A stretch of DNA of 64,000 bases from Jeotgalibacillus sp. S-D1 (GCF_004358665.1 NZ_SMZR01000006.1:124001-188000), one strand, 5' to 3'; positions 51,955 to 61,146 are shown, counted from the first letter of the stretch. A program made the numbers and translations. The notes: a model not told the origin generated them from the sequence alone.

Positions 51955-52102
51955 AACGGAAGCTCCTTCCAGGGAAAAATATCTTCTGTTATTCTTTGTT
52001 CCCTGTTCCTCAAAAAATACGCAGTTGCGAATAAAATAGCTGTAACATTTTTCGTCACATATCCGTCAGCATATCGAGAGAAAGGTAAAGGAGATAAGAA
52101 CG

Positions 52103-52498
52103 ATGAGAAAATCGGTACTTGCTGCTATCGTATTATTTTTTGCACTTGCCAGCATTATATTGGCATCCAATACATTCACTAAAATGGAGAAAATCAGTAT
52201 CCAGCATTGGAGTCAGGATATAAGCGGGTATGAAGAAGCGATCTATATAAATGATAAATCGACCTTAAAAAAGATAAGAAAAATATTAAATGACTCTATT
52301 CATGAAAATCATCAATCTGAAATGGCACAATCGGCAAACCTGAAATTGACTCTGTTTTATGAGGATAATAAGCAGGAAAAAATTTATTTATGGGAAGAGA
52401 GCGGGCAGTATACCATCTTTACCAGTCAGGATCGGGAAGGGACTTTTTCATTAAAAGATAATGATTCCAAAGGTGAGCTAAAGGATCTAATTAAATAA
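52103..52498 (+). CDS. exported hypothetical protein
   Basis: 131 residues. An N-terminal signal/anchor (SVLAAIVLFFALASIILASN) is followed by a domain with EAIYINDKSTLKKIRKILND and LKLTLFYEDNKQEKIYLWEE. This recalls small YhfM-like extracytoplasmic domains of Bacillus, a tentative match. AAGGAGAT ribosome site and strong terminator. Function unknown. Confidence 0.78.
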   Translation: MRKSVLAAIVLFFALASIILASNTFTKMEKISIQHWSQDISGYEEAIYINDKSTLKKIRKILNDSIHENHQSEMAQSANLKLTLFYEDNKQEKIYLWEESGQYTIFTSQDREGTFSLKDNDSKGELKDLIK

Positions 52499-52523
52499 CG
52501 TATAAAACCCAATTTTCCTGAAG

Positions 52524-52556
52524 GTGAGTGAAGCATTTTTCACTCACTTTTTTTTG
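52524..52556 (+). terminator. intrinsic terminator
   Basis: A perfect 9-bp stem (GTGAGTGAA / TTCACTCAC) with a 6-base loop, then eight T. Confidence 0.95.
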
Positions 52557-52680
52557 TGAAGATTAATAGCTGTTTTTTAAGAAGACTATCTGCAGATCCA
52601 GCATCAATTTCCTGATAGTTGAGATATAATGGAAGAAATGGTTTAGATTAAGACATAAACGATAAAAAGAGGTGCGGACG

Positions 52681-53709
52681 ATGGAGCAGTGGGTGGAAAA
52701 GTTATTTTCAAAGGAAGTATTGGCAAAAGCAGCAGACAGATATGGAGCGAATGCAGCAAATGCAAAAAAACTTGGGGATTTTGAGAATTACGTGTATGAA
52801 GTTTACAAAGAAAATCAACCGTATATTTTGCGTTTAACGCATTCTTCACACCGCAGTAAAAGTGAAGTGCTGGCAGAATTAGAATGGATTAATTATCTTT
52901 ACCATAATGGTATTAACGCTTCACTCGTGCACAGATCACTAAATGGCGAACTGGTGGAAGAAATGCAGCTTGGAGACTCTTCCTTTTTAGTATGTCTTTT
53001 TGATAAAGCCCCAGGCAATCCTGTTAAAATGAATGATCCGGATTTTGGCCCGGATTTATTTGAGAAATGGGGAGAAATGACGGGTAAAATGCATCGTGTA
53101 ACCATGAATTATCAAGAGGGTACGGCCAAACGGGCTCACTGGACAAAAGATGATTTAATCGATTTAAGTCCTTATTTGGATCAAAAGAAGGATGCTATAA
53201 TTATAGAGGGAAATGACGAGCTGGTTAAAAAGATAGGTGAATTTCCTGAAACAAAAGAAGCCTTTGGTTTAATTCATTCCGACATTCACTCAGGCAACTT
53301 CTTTCTCCATAATAAAGAAGTCCATGTGTTCGACTTTGATGACAGCATGTATTTTTATTACATAAGTGATATTGCGATTCCCCTCTATTACGCTTCCTGG
53401 TGGAAACATCAAAACAGCAGTCTGGAGGCACGTTCTGTCTTTGGGAAAAGATTTTTAACCCATTTCCTGAAGGGATATTTAAAAGAAAATAAGATTGAAG
53501 AAACATGGATTCAGCGTCTTCCTGATTTTTTGAAGCTGCGTGATTATTGCTTATACGGTGTTTTCCATAAAAAAGTAGATCTTGAAAGTGGAAATGAGCG
53601 GGAACAAAAGCTTGTGGCAGATATACGCCAACGGCTTATAAGGGATGAACTGGTAGTGGATTTTAATTTCGGTGAAGTTCTTCAGCTGGCCTATCAAATG
53701 AAAGACTAA
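52681..53709 (+). CDS. aminoglycoside-phosphotransferase-fold kinase
   Basis: 342 residues of the APH/choline-kinase fold. Nucleotide-binding region ENYVYEVYKENQPYILRLTH, catalytic loop LIHSDIHSGNFFLHNKEVHV (HxDxxxxN), and metal motif VFDFDDS. It resembles Bacillus YerI-type small-molecule kinases (homoserine or N-acetylhexosamine kinase-like). The substrate is unknown and drug resistance is not implied. ATG 52681 has AAAGAGGTG. The GTG three codons earlier overlaps that site. Confidence 0.85.
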   Translation: MEQWVEKLFSKEVLAKAADRYGANAANAKKLGDFENYVYEVYKENQPYILRLTHSSHRSKSEVLAELEWINYLYHNGINASLVHRSLNGELVEEMQLGDSSFLVCLFDKAPGNPVKMNDPDFGPDLFEKWGEMTGKMHRVTMNYQEGTAKRAHWTKDDLIDLSPYLDQKKDAIIIEGNDELVKKIGEFPETKEAFGLIHSDIHSGNFFLHNKEVHVFDFDDSMYFYYISDIAIPLYYASWWKHQNSSLEARSVFGKRFLTHFLKGYLKENKIEETWIQRLPDFLKLRDYCLYGVFHKKVDLESGNEREQKLVADIRQRLIRDELVVDFNFGEVLQLAYQMKD

Positions 53710-53714
53710 TAGTA

Positions 53715-53747
53715 AAAAACTGGCGAAACCATTACCGCCAGTTTTTT
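53715..53747 (+). terminator. intrinsic terminator
   Basis: AAAAACTGGCG / CGCCAGTTTTT perfect arms, 10-base loop, TT tail. Confidence 0.95.
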
Positions 53748-53855
53748 TGTATAAGGAATCAACAGAATTATTTGTTAATTCGCATTTATGATACAATTAA
53801 TGGAATATACATACAGTAATTGTTTACCAGTTTAGCTTAAAGGGAGGTTATTCAC

Positions 53856-54449
53856 ATGAAGAATGAAAATCTGCCGAAGGCGCGAGTATTTCAAGATCCA
53901 TTCACCCGCCAGTTTGTTCAGTCGTCGCAGGAAGTTGAGCAGGGCTATTACCTTTTCGAGTCTGGAACAAGGAAGTTTGAGATGATGATTCCCGGTGAAG
54001 CAGTCATGGATGGAATTGGCTATTCATTGGAAGGCAACAACGATTATGAATCGTTTTTACTGTATATTTATCATCCTGACGGCAGTTTGTCCCACCTGCA
54101 GATCACGTTCATCTCCATCAATGACGCGCGCTTTATTCAAGACTACTTAAAGATCACTCAATCTCATGCAGGAGAAGAGCTGGCTTTTAATAAAACAGAA
54201 ATGGAAGACAGGGATCTGTATTTTGCACCTGCACAACCCAACATATTAATTGATTTGCAGCGAATTGGATATGTTGCTTATTTGCAAAACAGGGCAGGTA
54301 CAGGTGGTATACAGATTTATTATGATACCTTTTGTGACAAAGGCAACGCTGTATCCTGTGAGGAACTAAAAGCTGAGGAAAAAAAGAAGATACAGAAATT
54401 AATTTTTTCCATAAAGTTTCTTTCCGTGTTAGAAGGTGAGGAAATATGA
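53856..54449 (+). CDS. immunity-like protein of lipase pair 1 (no signal peptide)
   Basis: 197 residues. It is paralogous to the lipoprotein at 55986-56645: shared pattern FTR-F...S-E...GYY-FESGT...F-M..P in the first third, and YVAYLQNRAGTGGIQIYYDT / CDKGNAVSCEE near the C-terminus. Unlike its partner it begins MKNENLPKARVFQDPFTRQF with no lipobox or membrane segment. It should therefore stay in the cytoplasm. It overlaps the lipase-like gene by 4 bases (ATGA). Role as immunity protein is inferred from pairing. Confidence 0.78.
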   Translation: MKNENLPKARVFQDPFTRQFVQSSQEVEQGYYLFESGTRKFEMMIPGEAVMDGIGYSLEGNNDYESFLLYIYHPDGSLSHLQITFISINDARFIQDYLKITQSHAGEELAFNKTEMEDRDLYFAPAQPNILIDLQRIGYVAYLQNRAGTGGIQIYYDTFCDKGNAVSCEELKAEEKKKIQKLIFSIKFLSVLEGEEI

Positions 54450-55840
54450 ATAATGAATGGCTTTATACTGATAAACTCAGACTTCGGGTCATTGATTTGG
54501 AATATCTTGGGTTGCCGAAAGAAGCATTTATTGATGAACTTACCGATCTATATTTAAAAGAAACCTCAATGCCATTAAACGCGGAGATAGAGGTGCTTTC
54601 ATCTTCGGAGGTGAAGGCTTTAAAAGACGATACGTCAGGGTACAATGGGACAGCTATTCATTTCCGTTCAAATGAGCGTGTTAGTATGGATCAAATTTAT
54701 ATTATTTCACAAGGAAGTAATGATATAAATGACTGGTATTATAATATCAGTTCGCTTTTTGGAGGAGATCAGGCATATCAGGCGAACAGCGCAAGAATTT
54801 TTACAGCTGAAGCAGTTAAAACATTTAACCCTGCAACACCATCCCTAATCATAGGGCTTGCCCATTCACTCGCCCACAATAACAATGCCACAGCACAATT
54901 AATTTATAGTGAATTTAACAGGCTGTACAGCGTAAATGGAGCGCAAACCAATGTATACCAGCTTGCAAGAACCGACCGGGAGTTTCGAAGCGTACTGATT
55001 ATGACATTTCCGCAAATCTTAGTTGATCCCAATGCAATCTATACCATTTCACCAAATGAATTAAAAGATTTTGCAGAAAAACATTATGAAGGAAAATCAC
55101 ACGACATTTACCAGGTAATATCAAAAGATGACCCCATCTATGCACTGAGCGGCACAAGAGGATTTTTCACAATAGGGGATGTAAGGCTGATTGATACGAA
55201 TCCTGAGAGAAGCGGCTTACGCTCGATGGTTGACAGGATTCCGGACAGAGCAGTTGCTCACTTTCAACTCATTGCCCAGCAGTATGCGATTGCTTTTCGG
55301 AGCGGAAATACCCGTCAAGGAATTGAAGCTTTTACCGGGTTGAATATTGAATTGTTTTCAGATGTAACGAACATTGCAGGTTTTTTAAAAGTCTATTTTA
55401 CATCCGCAGCTGAAATTGATGCCATGATCAGAAATATGAATGAAAGACTTCCTCCGCTCTATGAATCATTAAAAAAAGTAACCCAAACAAGAGAGCTGAT
55501 ATGGGGAGCGTTTTTGGAAAATAACTATATTAATGCCAAAGAGAAAATCATTCTGATACGGGAGACAGCAGAAATTGAACAAAACATTGGAAAAGCGCTC
55601 GACATTATAGGGAAAATGAACAGCAGAAGAAACCTTAGTGAATATCCGAAGCTGCCAGCGCAGAGCCGCGCGAGATGGATGCCGGTGACAGATCTGTATT
55701 ACGGACTTCGCCTTTATTTTCTTACGAAAAAGATGAGAAAGAGCTTTGACAAAATGAAAGTAACTCTCCACCCTTTATTCACCGAATTTGTATCCAGTCA
55801 TAATATTCCTGAAATGCTCGATGCATTGGAGAGGCAGTAG
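54446..55840 (+). CDS. lipase-fold protein of pair 1, C-terminally short
   Basis: 464 residues. The N-terminal ~290 are an alpha/beta-hydrolase lipase-like domain with nucleophile elbow LIIGLAHSLAHNNN (Ser141) and the following RLYSVNGAQTN strand. YIISQGSNDINDWYYN and GTRGFFTIGDVRLIDTN are the same as in pair 2. A helical segment follows, and the protein ends at SHNIPEMLDALERQ. That point is about residue 460 of the partner at 56661, so it lacks the last ~165 residues that include the putative secretion region. It may be an orphan module, a resolved duplication or a cytoplasmic variant. Confidence 0.78.
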   Translation: MNNEWLYTDKLRLRVIDLEYLGLPKEAFIDELTDLYLKETSMPLNAEIEVLSSSEVKALKDDTSGYNGTAIHFRSNERVSMDQIYIISQGSNDINDWYYNISSLFGGDQAYQANSARIFTAEAVKTFNPATPSLIIGLAHSLAHNNNATAQLIYSEFNRLYSVNGAQTNVYQLARTDREFRSVLIMTFPQILVDPNAIYTISPNELKDFAEKHYEGKSHDIYQVISKDDPIYALSGTRGFFTIGDVRLIDTNPERSGLRSMVDRIPDRAVAHFQLIAQQYAIAFRSGNTRQGIEAFTGLNIELFSDVTNIAGFLKVYFTSAAEIDAMIRNMNERLPPLYESLKKVTQTRELIWGAFLENNYINAKEKIILIRETAEIEQNIGKALDIIGKMNSRRNLSEYPKLPAQSRARWMPVTDLYYGLRLYFLTKKMRKSFDKMKVTLHPLFTEFVSSHNIPEMLDALERQ

Positions 55841-55985
55841 ATTAAGATGTTAATAGTATATCTCCATTTGCAGTGATAATTGGTACGAAATGCTGTTAAC
55901 TGGGGGTAAATTAGCAAGTAAAAATCAATGATTCAACGGATCCTATGCTACAATAAATGTAAGGATATTCTATTGGAGGAATGAG

Positions 55986-56645
55986 ATGTTAACTTTAACG
56001 AAGGCTAAAATGTTCTTACTATTGATAAGCATCTTGTTGGCGGGAGGTTGTCAAATGGCGAATGGAAATAACGGGGAAGAACAGTTGAAACCAAGTGAAA
56101 TGAGCGTAGATGAATTGCCGGATGTAAGGGCTTTTGAGGATGAGTTTACGCGAGGGTTCATGAAATCAACGGAAGAAGCTGCAGACGGATATTATACGTT
56201 TGAATCGGGAACAGGGGAATTCACCATGTTATTTCCTGAAAACGGGACCATTGCTGAAGGGTTTTATTCAAGAGAGGAAAATGTTTCCGAATCTTTTCTG
56301 GTGGGGGCAGAAAGCGAAAGTCTGATCTCTCAGTTTGATATCCAGTTTGACCGGGATGCCTCATTTAACGAAAATACGCTCTTATTCCTGGAAGAGAGAG
56401 TAGGGGAAGAGCTGGATTTTAAGAAAGAAGTAACGGACAAAAAAGAAATGCATACAGCACCTTTTACTTATGAAGATGATGTAATAGGCTTAGCTGCATT
56501 CATAGGCAATACGGAAAATAAAGCGGGACTAAGAGTAATCCTTACATCAGCATGTAACGAAGACTCCAGCTGTGATCAGCAGGAAGAAGAGGTCAGACAG
56601 GAAATGAGAACCTTTTTGGAAACAATCGAATTTAAATCAAAATAG
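55986..56645 (+). CDS. lipoprotein, putative immunity protein of pair 2 (TilA-like role)
   Basis: 219 residues. A lipoprotein signal peptide MFLLLISILLAGGC (Cys22) is followed by an acidic linker. The domain ADGYYTFESGTGEFTMLFPE and GNTENKAGLRVILTSACNED SSCDQQEE is shared with the pair-1 protein. Anchored on the outside of the membrane, it could neutralise an incoming lipase, as TilA does for TslA of Staphylococcus. GGAGGAATGAG ribosome site. It lies 15 bases before the lipase gene. Confidence 0.8.
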   Translation: MLTLTKAKMFLLLISILLAGGCQMANGNNGEEQLKPSEMSVDELPDVRAFEDEFTRGFMKSTEEAADGYYTFESGTGEFTMLFPENGTIAEGFYSREENVSESFLVGAESESLISQFDIQFDRDASFNENTLLFLEERVGEELDFKKEVTDKKEMHTAPFTYEDDVIGLAAFIGNTENKAGLRVILTSACNEDSSCDQQEEEVRQEMRTFLETIEFKSK

Positions 56646-56660
56646 AAAGTGAATGATGAT

Positions 56661-58547
56661 ATGGGTCAATTAATCTTTGATAATGAAAATGTAAGATTAA
56701 GAATAATAGATCTTCAATATCAAAATTTAGATGAAGATAAATTTGAGCAGGAGATAAAAAGAATATACTTAGAAGAAACGGGTACAGCACTGGAAGCAAA
56801 TGTTGAAATTGTTCAATCGGATGCTTTAACTGAATCGAATGGATCCAGCTACGACGGGACAGCGGTCAATCTGTACTCTGACGATGGCGCTATTAATGAG
56901 GTATATGTGATCTCCCAGGGGTCTGCTGATGCGGGAGATTGGGACTATAATCTGCGCGGTATATTTGCCGGTCAGGAGGTTAATCAGTTTGAGAGCACCT
57001 TTACTTTTGTTAATGAGTCAAAAAAATACTTTGAACAGAAAAACGATTTACAGGAGCCTGTTGTTATAGGCCTTTCCCATTCCCTGGCCCACCATAATAA
57101 CTCAAGCGTACAGCTGGTTACCGGCGTTTTCGATGAGATCTACAGCGTCAACGGGGCTCAGCCGACTGCCTATCACCTTTATAAGGCCGATGTGAAATTT
57201 AGACAGGCAATAAATCGCGAATTTTCCATCGGAGCAAATCCTGATGAATTATTTTCTGTTTCTCCTGAAAAGTTAAAAGTTTTTACTGAAAATTACTATC
57301 AGGATATGACAACAGGTATACACCAGCTCATTTCGGAGGATGATCCTCTCTATGGAGGAAGCGGAGCAAGAGGTTTCTTTACAGTAGGGGATGTGACGAT
57401 GGTAGATACTAACCCGGAGATGAGCGGACTTCGGGCGATGGTGGACAGCGTGCCGGATGAGGTCATTGCAGACTTTCAACAGCTTGCCGTTCAATATTCC
57501 CTCGCCTTTGAAAAAGGGGGTTCATCCAAGGGGATACAGGATCTTACTGGCGTTGATGTAAATGTTATCGATAAATTTGCTGAAGATCCTTCTTTTGTTG
57601 GAATAATAAAAAACTATTTTACAAGCAGTAAAGAACTCGATAACATGATTGTCGATATGAATGAAAAAATACCGGTACTGCTTGAAACAGTTGAAAATAT
57701 TACGAAAAATGGTGAACAGATATTCGGAGCATTTGTCAAAAATGGTTTTATTACCGAAGCGGAAAAAAATATTCTTGTTTCCGAGATGGATACGGCTGGC
57801 GGAAAACTGGATGAAATGATCGAGATTCTAAACACATTAAGCATATACCGCGACGGTGAAATGGTGGGCAATACCGGGACGGCTATTTTTGGGGCTGACG
57901 CCAGCGGAGCACTGCGTTTGAAGGGACTGATGGAAGACCTAACAAAAAGCGGTGACGAGTTCAGCCGGATACTGGGGCCGGTACTTGAAGAAATAGGTCA
58001 CAGCCACAGCATTGAAGAAATGTTAAATGCCTTAGGGATGGAAAACGGGCGCCAATATCAAGGAAATGACATGATTATGATTGGCCGGCAAAACGGCAGC
58101 GAAATCAGGGTCAACATTTCTGCGGCAGTACGCATGTATCAGGAAGGACAGGCTTTACTTGAAGAGAAGCGAAGCGCAGTTGAAGCGGTTATGAGCACAT
58201 CCCAAGTCGAGCTGCTGGATGGATATGAGGAGGAGAAGTCAAAGGTCATAGCCAAAATTAATGAAATTGAAGGCAATCCTGTCAGTTATACAAACGTGCT
58301 TCGTAAATACGTTTATTTTCCGCGTTTGGACAAATCCATTACCCGTATTGCCATTCAGGATTCTTTTCAGCCGTTAACCGGCATTTCTTTTGATGATCTT
58401 TATTCAAATCTATTAACTACGATACAGAATACAGATGATTTTCTAACATCCTCCAGAGAAGCAATTGAAAAGATCTTTGAGAAGGATGAGCATGTGGCTC
58501 AATTATTTGATTATGGACAAGGAGGAGAAAAAGTTGCCCTCAGATGA
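56661..58547 (+). CDS. reversed-domain lipase toxin (TslA-like), candidate type VII substrate
   Basis: 628 residues. The N-terminal lipase-like domain has VVIGLSHSLAHHNNSS (Ser141 with ATG 56661; the same number in the pair-1 protein, which supports this start over GTG 56649) and EIYSVNGAQPTAYHLY. GARGFFTVGDVTMVDTN follows. The C-terminal ~330 residues are almost wholly helical (KIPVLLETVENITKNGEQIF; YQEGQALLEEKRSAVEAV; LTTIQNTDDFLTSSREAIEK). Toxin at the N-terminus, helical targeting part at the C-terminus, lipoprotein upstream and a small helical protein downstream repeat the tilA-tslA-tlaA/B plan. Lipase activity and secretion are inferred. No T7SS gene is in the window. Confidence 0.75.
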   Translation: MGQLIFDNENVRLRIIDLQYQNLDEDKFEQEIKRIYLEETGTALEANVEIVQSDALTESNGSSYDGTAVNLYSDDGAINEVYVISQGSADAGDWDYNLRGIFAGQEVNQFESTFTFVNESKKYFEQKNDLQEPVVIGLSHSLAHHNNSSVQLVTGVFDEIYSVNGAQPTAYHLYKADVKFRQAINREFSIGANPDELFSVSPEKLKVFTENYYQDMTTGIHQLISEDDPLYGGSGARGFFTVGDVTMVDTNPEMSGLRAMVDSVPDEVIADFQQLAVQYSLAFEKGGSSKGIQDLTGVDVNVIDKFAEDPSFVGIIKNYFTSSKELDNMIVDMNEKIPVLLETVENITKNGEQIFGAFVKNGFITEAEKNILVSEMDTAGGKLDEMIEILNTLSIYRDGEMVGNTGTAIFGADASGALRLKGLMEDLTKSGDEFSRILGPVLEEIGHSHSIEEMLNALGMENGRQYQGNDMIMIGRQNGSEIRVNISAAVRMYQEGQALLEEKRSAVEAVMSTSQVELLDGYEEEKSKVIAKINEIEGNPVSYTNVLRKYVYFPRLDKSITRIAIQDSFQPLTGISFDDLYSNLLTTIQNTDDFLTSSREAIEKIFEKDEHVAQLFDYGQGGEKVALR

Positions 58548-58878
58548 ATCAATTTCAATAACAGAGCAAATCCTGCCGACAGAAGATCAGCTGTACCGAA
58601 AACAGTCCTTTATATCTGCTCTTGACCGCATTGCGGAAGTGGATCAGCAGCTTCAGCAATTAGTAAAAAGGTTTGGTTCAGAAGGAGGCAGTTCAGGTAA
58701 GACGATCGAAGCAATGGAGGAAAAAGCAAACCAGCAGCGAACCAGTCAAAATATTATCCTGAACAGTGCAGAATCAACCATCGATCAGGCCATTAAACGT
58801 TTTGACGAACAGGTAGATGCAATGAAGACACAAAATATGACGATCTATTATAAAAACAATCTGTCATCTGCTTTTTAA
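58534..58878 (+). CDS. small helical partner protein (TlaA/TlaB-like)
   Basis: 114 residues from TTG 58534, seven bases after an AAGGAGGAG that lies inside the end of the toxin gene. The two overlap by 14 bases, so they are coupled. Predicted as a helical hairpin: LYRKQSFISALDRIAEVDQQ LQQLVKRF, then TIEAMEEKANQQRTSQNIIL then DQAIKRFDEQVDAM. It has no signal peptide or membrane segment. Its size and position suit a chaperone-like partner of the type VII substrate. A frame extension upstream to 58465 has no ribosome site. Confidence 0.75.
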   Translation: MPSDESISITEQILPTEDQLYRKQSFISALDRIAEVDQQLQQLVKRFGSEGGSSGKTIEAMEEKANQQRTSQNIILNSAESTIDQAIKRFDEQVDAMKTQNMTIYYKNNLSSAF

Positions 58879-58914
58879 AGTGACTCAGGGCAACCTTCCC
58901 GGGGCACTTTTTTT
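58876..58914 (+). terminator. terminator of the lipase-toxin operon
   Basis: AAGTG...GGG / CCC...CACTT arms with small bulges, followed by TTTTTTT. It closes the transcript after the small partner gene. Confidence 0.75.
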
Positions 58915-59093
58915 ATTAGCGCAAGCAGGAAAATCACTAACATGTAAGTTCATTTTGAGTTATGGACATAATGATACAAAATAACAGGGGGAAATTAGTT
59001 ATTATTACGGTTAATATAGAATAATTCATGCTCAGAAGGGTAAAAGACATAAAAAGGCCAATCAGTCAGCTATTAGAAAGTGAGGATGAAATA

Positions 59094-59567
59094 ATGAACA
59101 GAGGAATGTTTACAGCGCTTTCTGCAATTGTGATTGCACAGGGGCTAAAAGTATTTACGAACAAAAAGCTCACAGGGAAATGGGACTGGAAGCCAATTCT
59201 GCAAACTGGCGGGATGCCGAGCTCCCACTCAGCAGGGGTAGCTTCATTGGCAGCGTATACGGCGGCGAACCGGGGTACGCGCCATACTGAAACGGCTATT
59301 GCAGTTGTTTTTGGTTCCATCGTCATGTATGACGCACAGGGAATCAGACGGCATACCGGTGAAATTGCCCGCCTTGTTAATGAACTTGAAAATAATTTTG
59401 AAGTAATCTCCGGAGATTACCCGAGTCTTGACTATGTAAAACGCGAAAAAGACTTAAAAGAGCTTTTAGGCCATCAGCCGATTGAAGTGTTAGGCGGAGC
59501 GCTTTTTGGCATCGCATACGGCATCATTGCCGCTAAAATTGAAGATCGCAAAATGGGACGGGCGTAA
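59094..59567 (+). CDS. YuiD-like divergent PAP2 family protein
   Basis: 157 residues. LQTGGMPSSHSAGVASLAAY, MYDAQGIRRHTGEIARLVNE and LKELLGHQPIEVLGGALFGI are the conserved blocks of the YuiD/DUF212 divergent PAP2 family. The family has three or four membrane segments, and PSSHS is the phosphatase-like motif. The physiological substrate is unknown. ATG 59094 with GAGGATG. The in-frame region from 59028 lacks a site and is not hydrophobic. Confidence 0.9.
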   Translation: MNRGMFTALSAIVIAQGLKVFTNKKLTGKWDWKPILQTGGMPSSHSAGVASLAAYTAANRGTRHTETAIAVVFGSIVMYDAQGIRRHTGEIARLVNELENNFEVISGDYPSLDYVKREKDLKELLGHQPIEVLGGALFGIAYGIIAAKIEDRKMGRA

Positions 59568-59604
59568 GGGTACATATGTAATAAGCATTTCGCAAAACCA
59601 GATC

Positions 59605-59644
59605 AGAATGCTCTCACGGTAAATTCCGGGAGAGCATTCTTTTT
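59605..59644 (+). terminator. intrinsic terminator after the YuiD-like gene
   Basis: An 11-bp stem (AGAATGCTCTC / GAGAGCATTCT) followed by TTTT. Confidence 0.92.
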
Positions 59645-59734
59645 ATCTGTAAAGAGTTATTGTCTTTTTTAATATCCCGATAATTCATTGAAACGTAGCT
59701 TCATTGTAGCGGGAAGGGTTAGACGCTTGTTTTT

Positions 59735-60766
59735 CTACTTATTAAAGAGCTTTGTCAGAGAGATTCTTGCTTTTTTAAACCCCTCATAGGAATCCAATAC
59801 AGAAATGATGATGGCGATCACAATAGACGTCCAGACAGCACCATTAACGACATTCATTACATCGTCTGCAGTACTGTTAAACAGCTGCACCTGATAATCA
59901 ACAAACGAGGGATTAAATAAATTCGAACTGCTTGCGAGGAAAATAAATACCAGGATATAAACCGCGTTATAAAAGGCGTTAATCACAGCCAGCCGGGGGG
60001 TCCATTGGCCAAGCACCCATTTAAAAATAGCAAGGGCAATTTCGATTGCGATAAGAAGACAAACAAATGGCCAGAAAGAAAGAAGCGTCTCTTCATTAAA
60101 AATCGGCGTAACATAGTTAAACCCAGATGTGCTGTCGCGCTCATAAACAGCAATAATATTCACAGCATTAAAATACACGCCAGCCCAGACAGCTGTCCAA
60201 ATCAGACTGAATAAAACTTGAGATTTTGATATGGCTTTCTTTTTTGGAATGGATGAAAGATATTTTAAATCTTCAGGCTTCCAGGGTGCCCCGATTGTGG
60301 ATTGGGGGAATGATTCCTTCACTGCACCGGAGCGCTCCAGCACAAAGAAAACAAGCGTTATCCAGAATAATGTTTGAACACCTACATTAAAAGCTGCTCC
60401 GACAATGCTAAACGACAAAGCGAGAATCATTTCAATAATAGTTGCTTCTCCAGCATAATTAATAATATTTGTTAATACCTGCGTAATCAGAACAACAGCT
60501 AATACAATGGGGAAAGTCATTTTTAAAATGGTTAAATAATGATCGTAGAGAGCGGGTCCAATCAAATAACGGGGAATATCACGGTACTGTCCAGCTAATT
60601 TTGCAGGGTCACCAAGCTTAGAAAGTGCTGCTTTAATTTCATCTTCTGTCGGGTTGTCAGGAAGCATATCCTGGATCGTCGATTGGAGTTCAAGCGCAAT
60701 GTCTTCACGATTCTTTTCAGGCAGCAGCCGCGTCACTTCGTGTACGTAAAGATCAATCAAGTTCAT
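59735..60766 (-). CDS. HAAS-domain membrane protein
   Basis: 343 residues. The N-terminal HAAS domain (LYVHEVTRLLPEKNREDIAL then ELQSTIQDML, LSKLGDPAKLAGQYR) is typical of proteins encoded with PadR regulators. It is followed by about eight membrane segments. The start overlaps the padR end by 14 bases. Likely controlled by PadR and involved in envelope stress or transport. Exact function unknown. Confidence 0.85.
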   Translation of the reverse strand: MNLIDLYVHEVTRLLPEKNREDIALELQSTIQDMLPDNPTEDEIKAALSKLGDPAKLAGQYRDIPRYLIGPALYDHYLTILKMTFPIVLAVVLITQVLTNIINYAGEATIIEMILALSFSIVGAAFNVGVQTLFWITLVFFVLERSGAVKESFPQSTIGAPWKPEDLKYLSSIPKKKAISKSQVLFSLIWTAVWAGVYFNAVNIIAVYERDSTSGFNYVTPIFNEETLLSFWPFVCLLIAIEIALAIFKWVLGQWTPRLAVINAFYNAVYILVFIFLASSSNLFNPSFVDYQVQLFNSTADDVMNVVNGAVWTSIVIAIIISVLDSYEGFKKARISLTKLFNK

Positions 60767-61100
60767 TTTTCTTCTCTCCTTCCAATAGTTGTTGAAGCTC
60801 TAACGACGTCTTTTCCCATTCCTGTTTTAATTGCAGAAACAGCTCAGTCCCGAAATCACTCAGCACATAATATTTTCTTGGTCTGCTCTCTGTTGTATCC
60901 CATGAACTTGTCACCAGTTTTTGTTTTTCCAATCGCCTCAGAAGGGGGTAAAGTGTACTCTGGTCAATGACAATCCCCGATTTCTCCAATAACTGTACCA
61001 GTGAATAGCCGTATTGCGGCGTTTGTAACTGGCTTAAAACGGCCAGCGTCAGCGTCCCCCGCCTTAATTCGGTCGTCAAGGAAGATAACAGATCGCTCAT
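60753..61100 (-). CDS. PadR-family transcriptional regulator
   Basis: 115 residues. Winged-helix PadR domain: RGTLTLAVLSQLQTPQYGYS, STLYPLLRRLEKQKLVTSSW (recognition helix and wing) and RKYYVLSDFGTELFLQLKQE. A C-terminal dimer helix follows. It probably represses its own operon with the membrane protein through the TGTAT-N3-ATACA site upstream. ATG 61100 has a GGGATGAG-like site. Confidence 0.9.
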   Translation of the reverse strand: MSDLLSSLTTELRRGTLTLAVLSQLQTPQYGYSLVQLLEKSGIVIDQSTLYPLLRRLEKQKLVTSSWDTTESRPRKYYVLSDFGTELFLQLKQEWEKTSLELQQLLEGEKKNELD

Positions 61101-61125
61101 CCCTTCACCTCATTTCTCTTTATAC

Positions 61126-61146
61126 TGTATTTCATACACTATTATA
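61126..61146 (-). promoter_or_regulatory. padR promoter -10 and PadR-type palindrome
   Basis: TGTAT-TTC-ATACA (61126-61138) is a perfect 13-bp palindrome lying over the probable start point. The leftward -10 TATAAT is at 61141-61146. Confidence 0.65.

Noticed and set aside
52681-53709. Antibiotic-resistance aminoglycoside phosphotransferase
   Set aside because: Only the general APH/choline-kinase fold is visible. Bacillus chromosomes carry many such small-molecule kinases, and no mobile or resistance context exists here.
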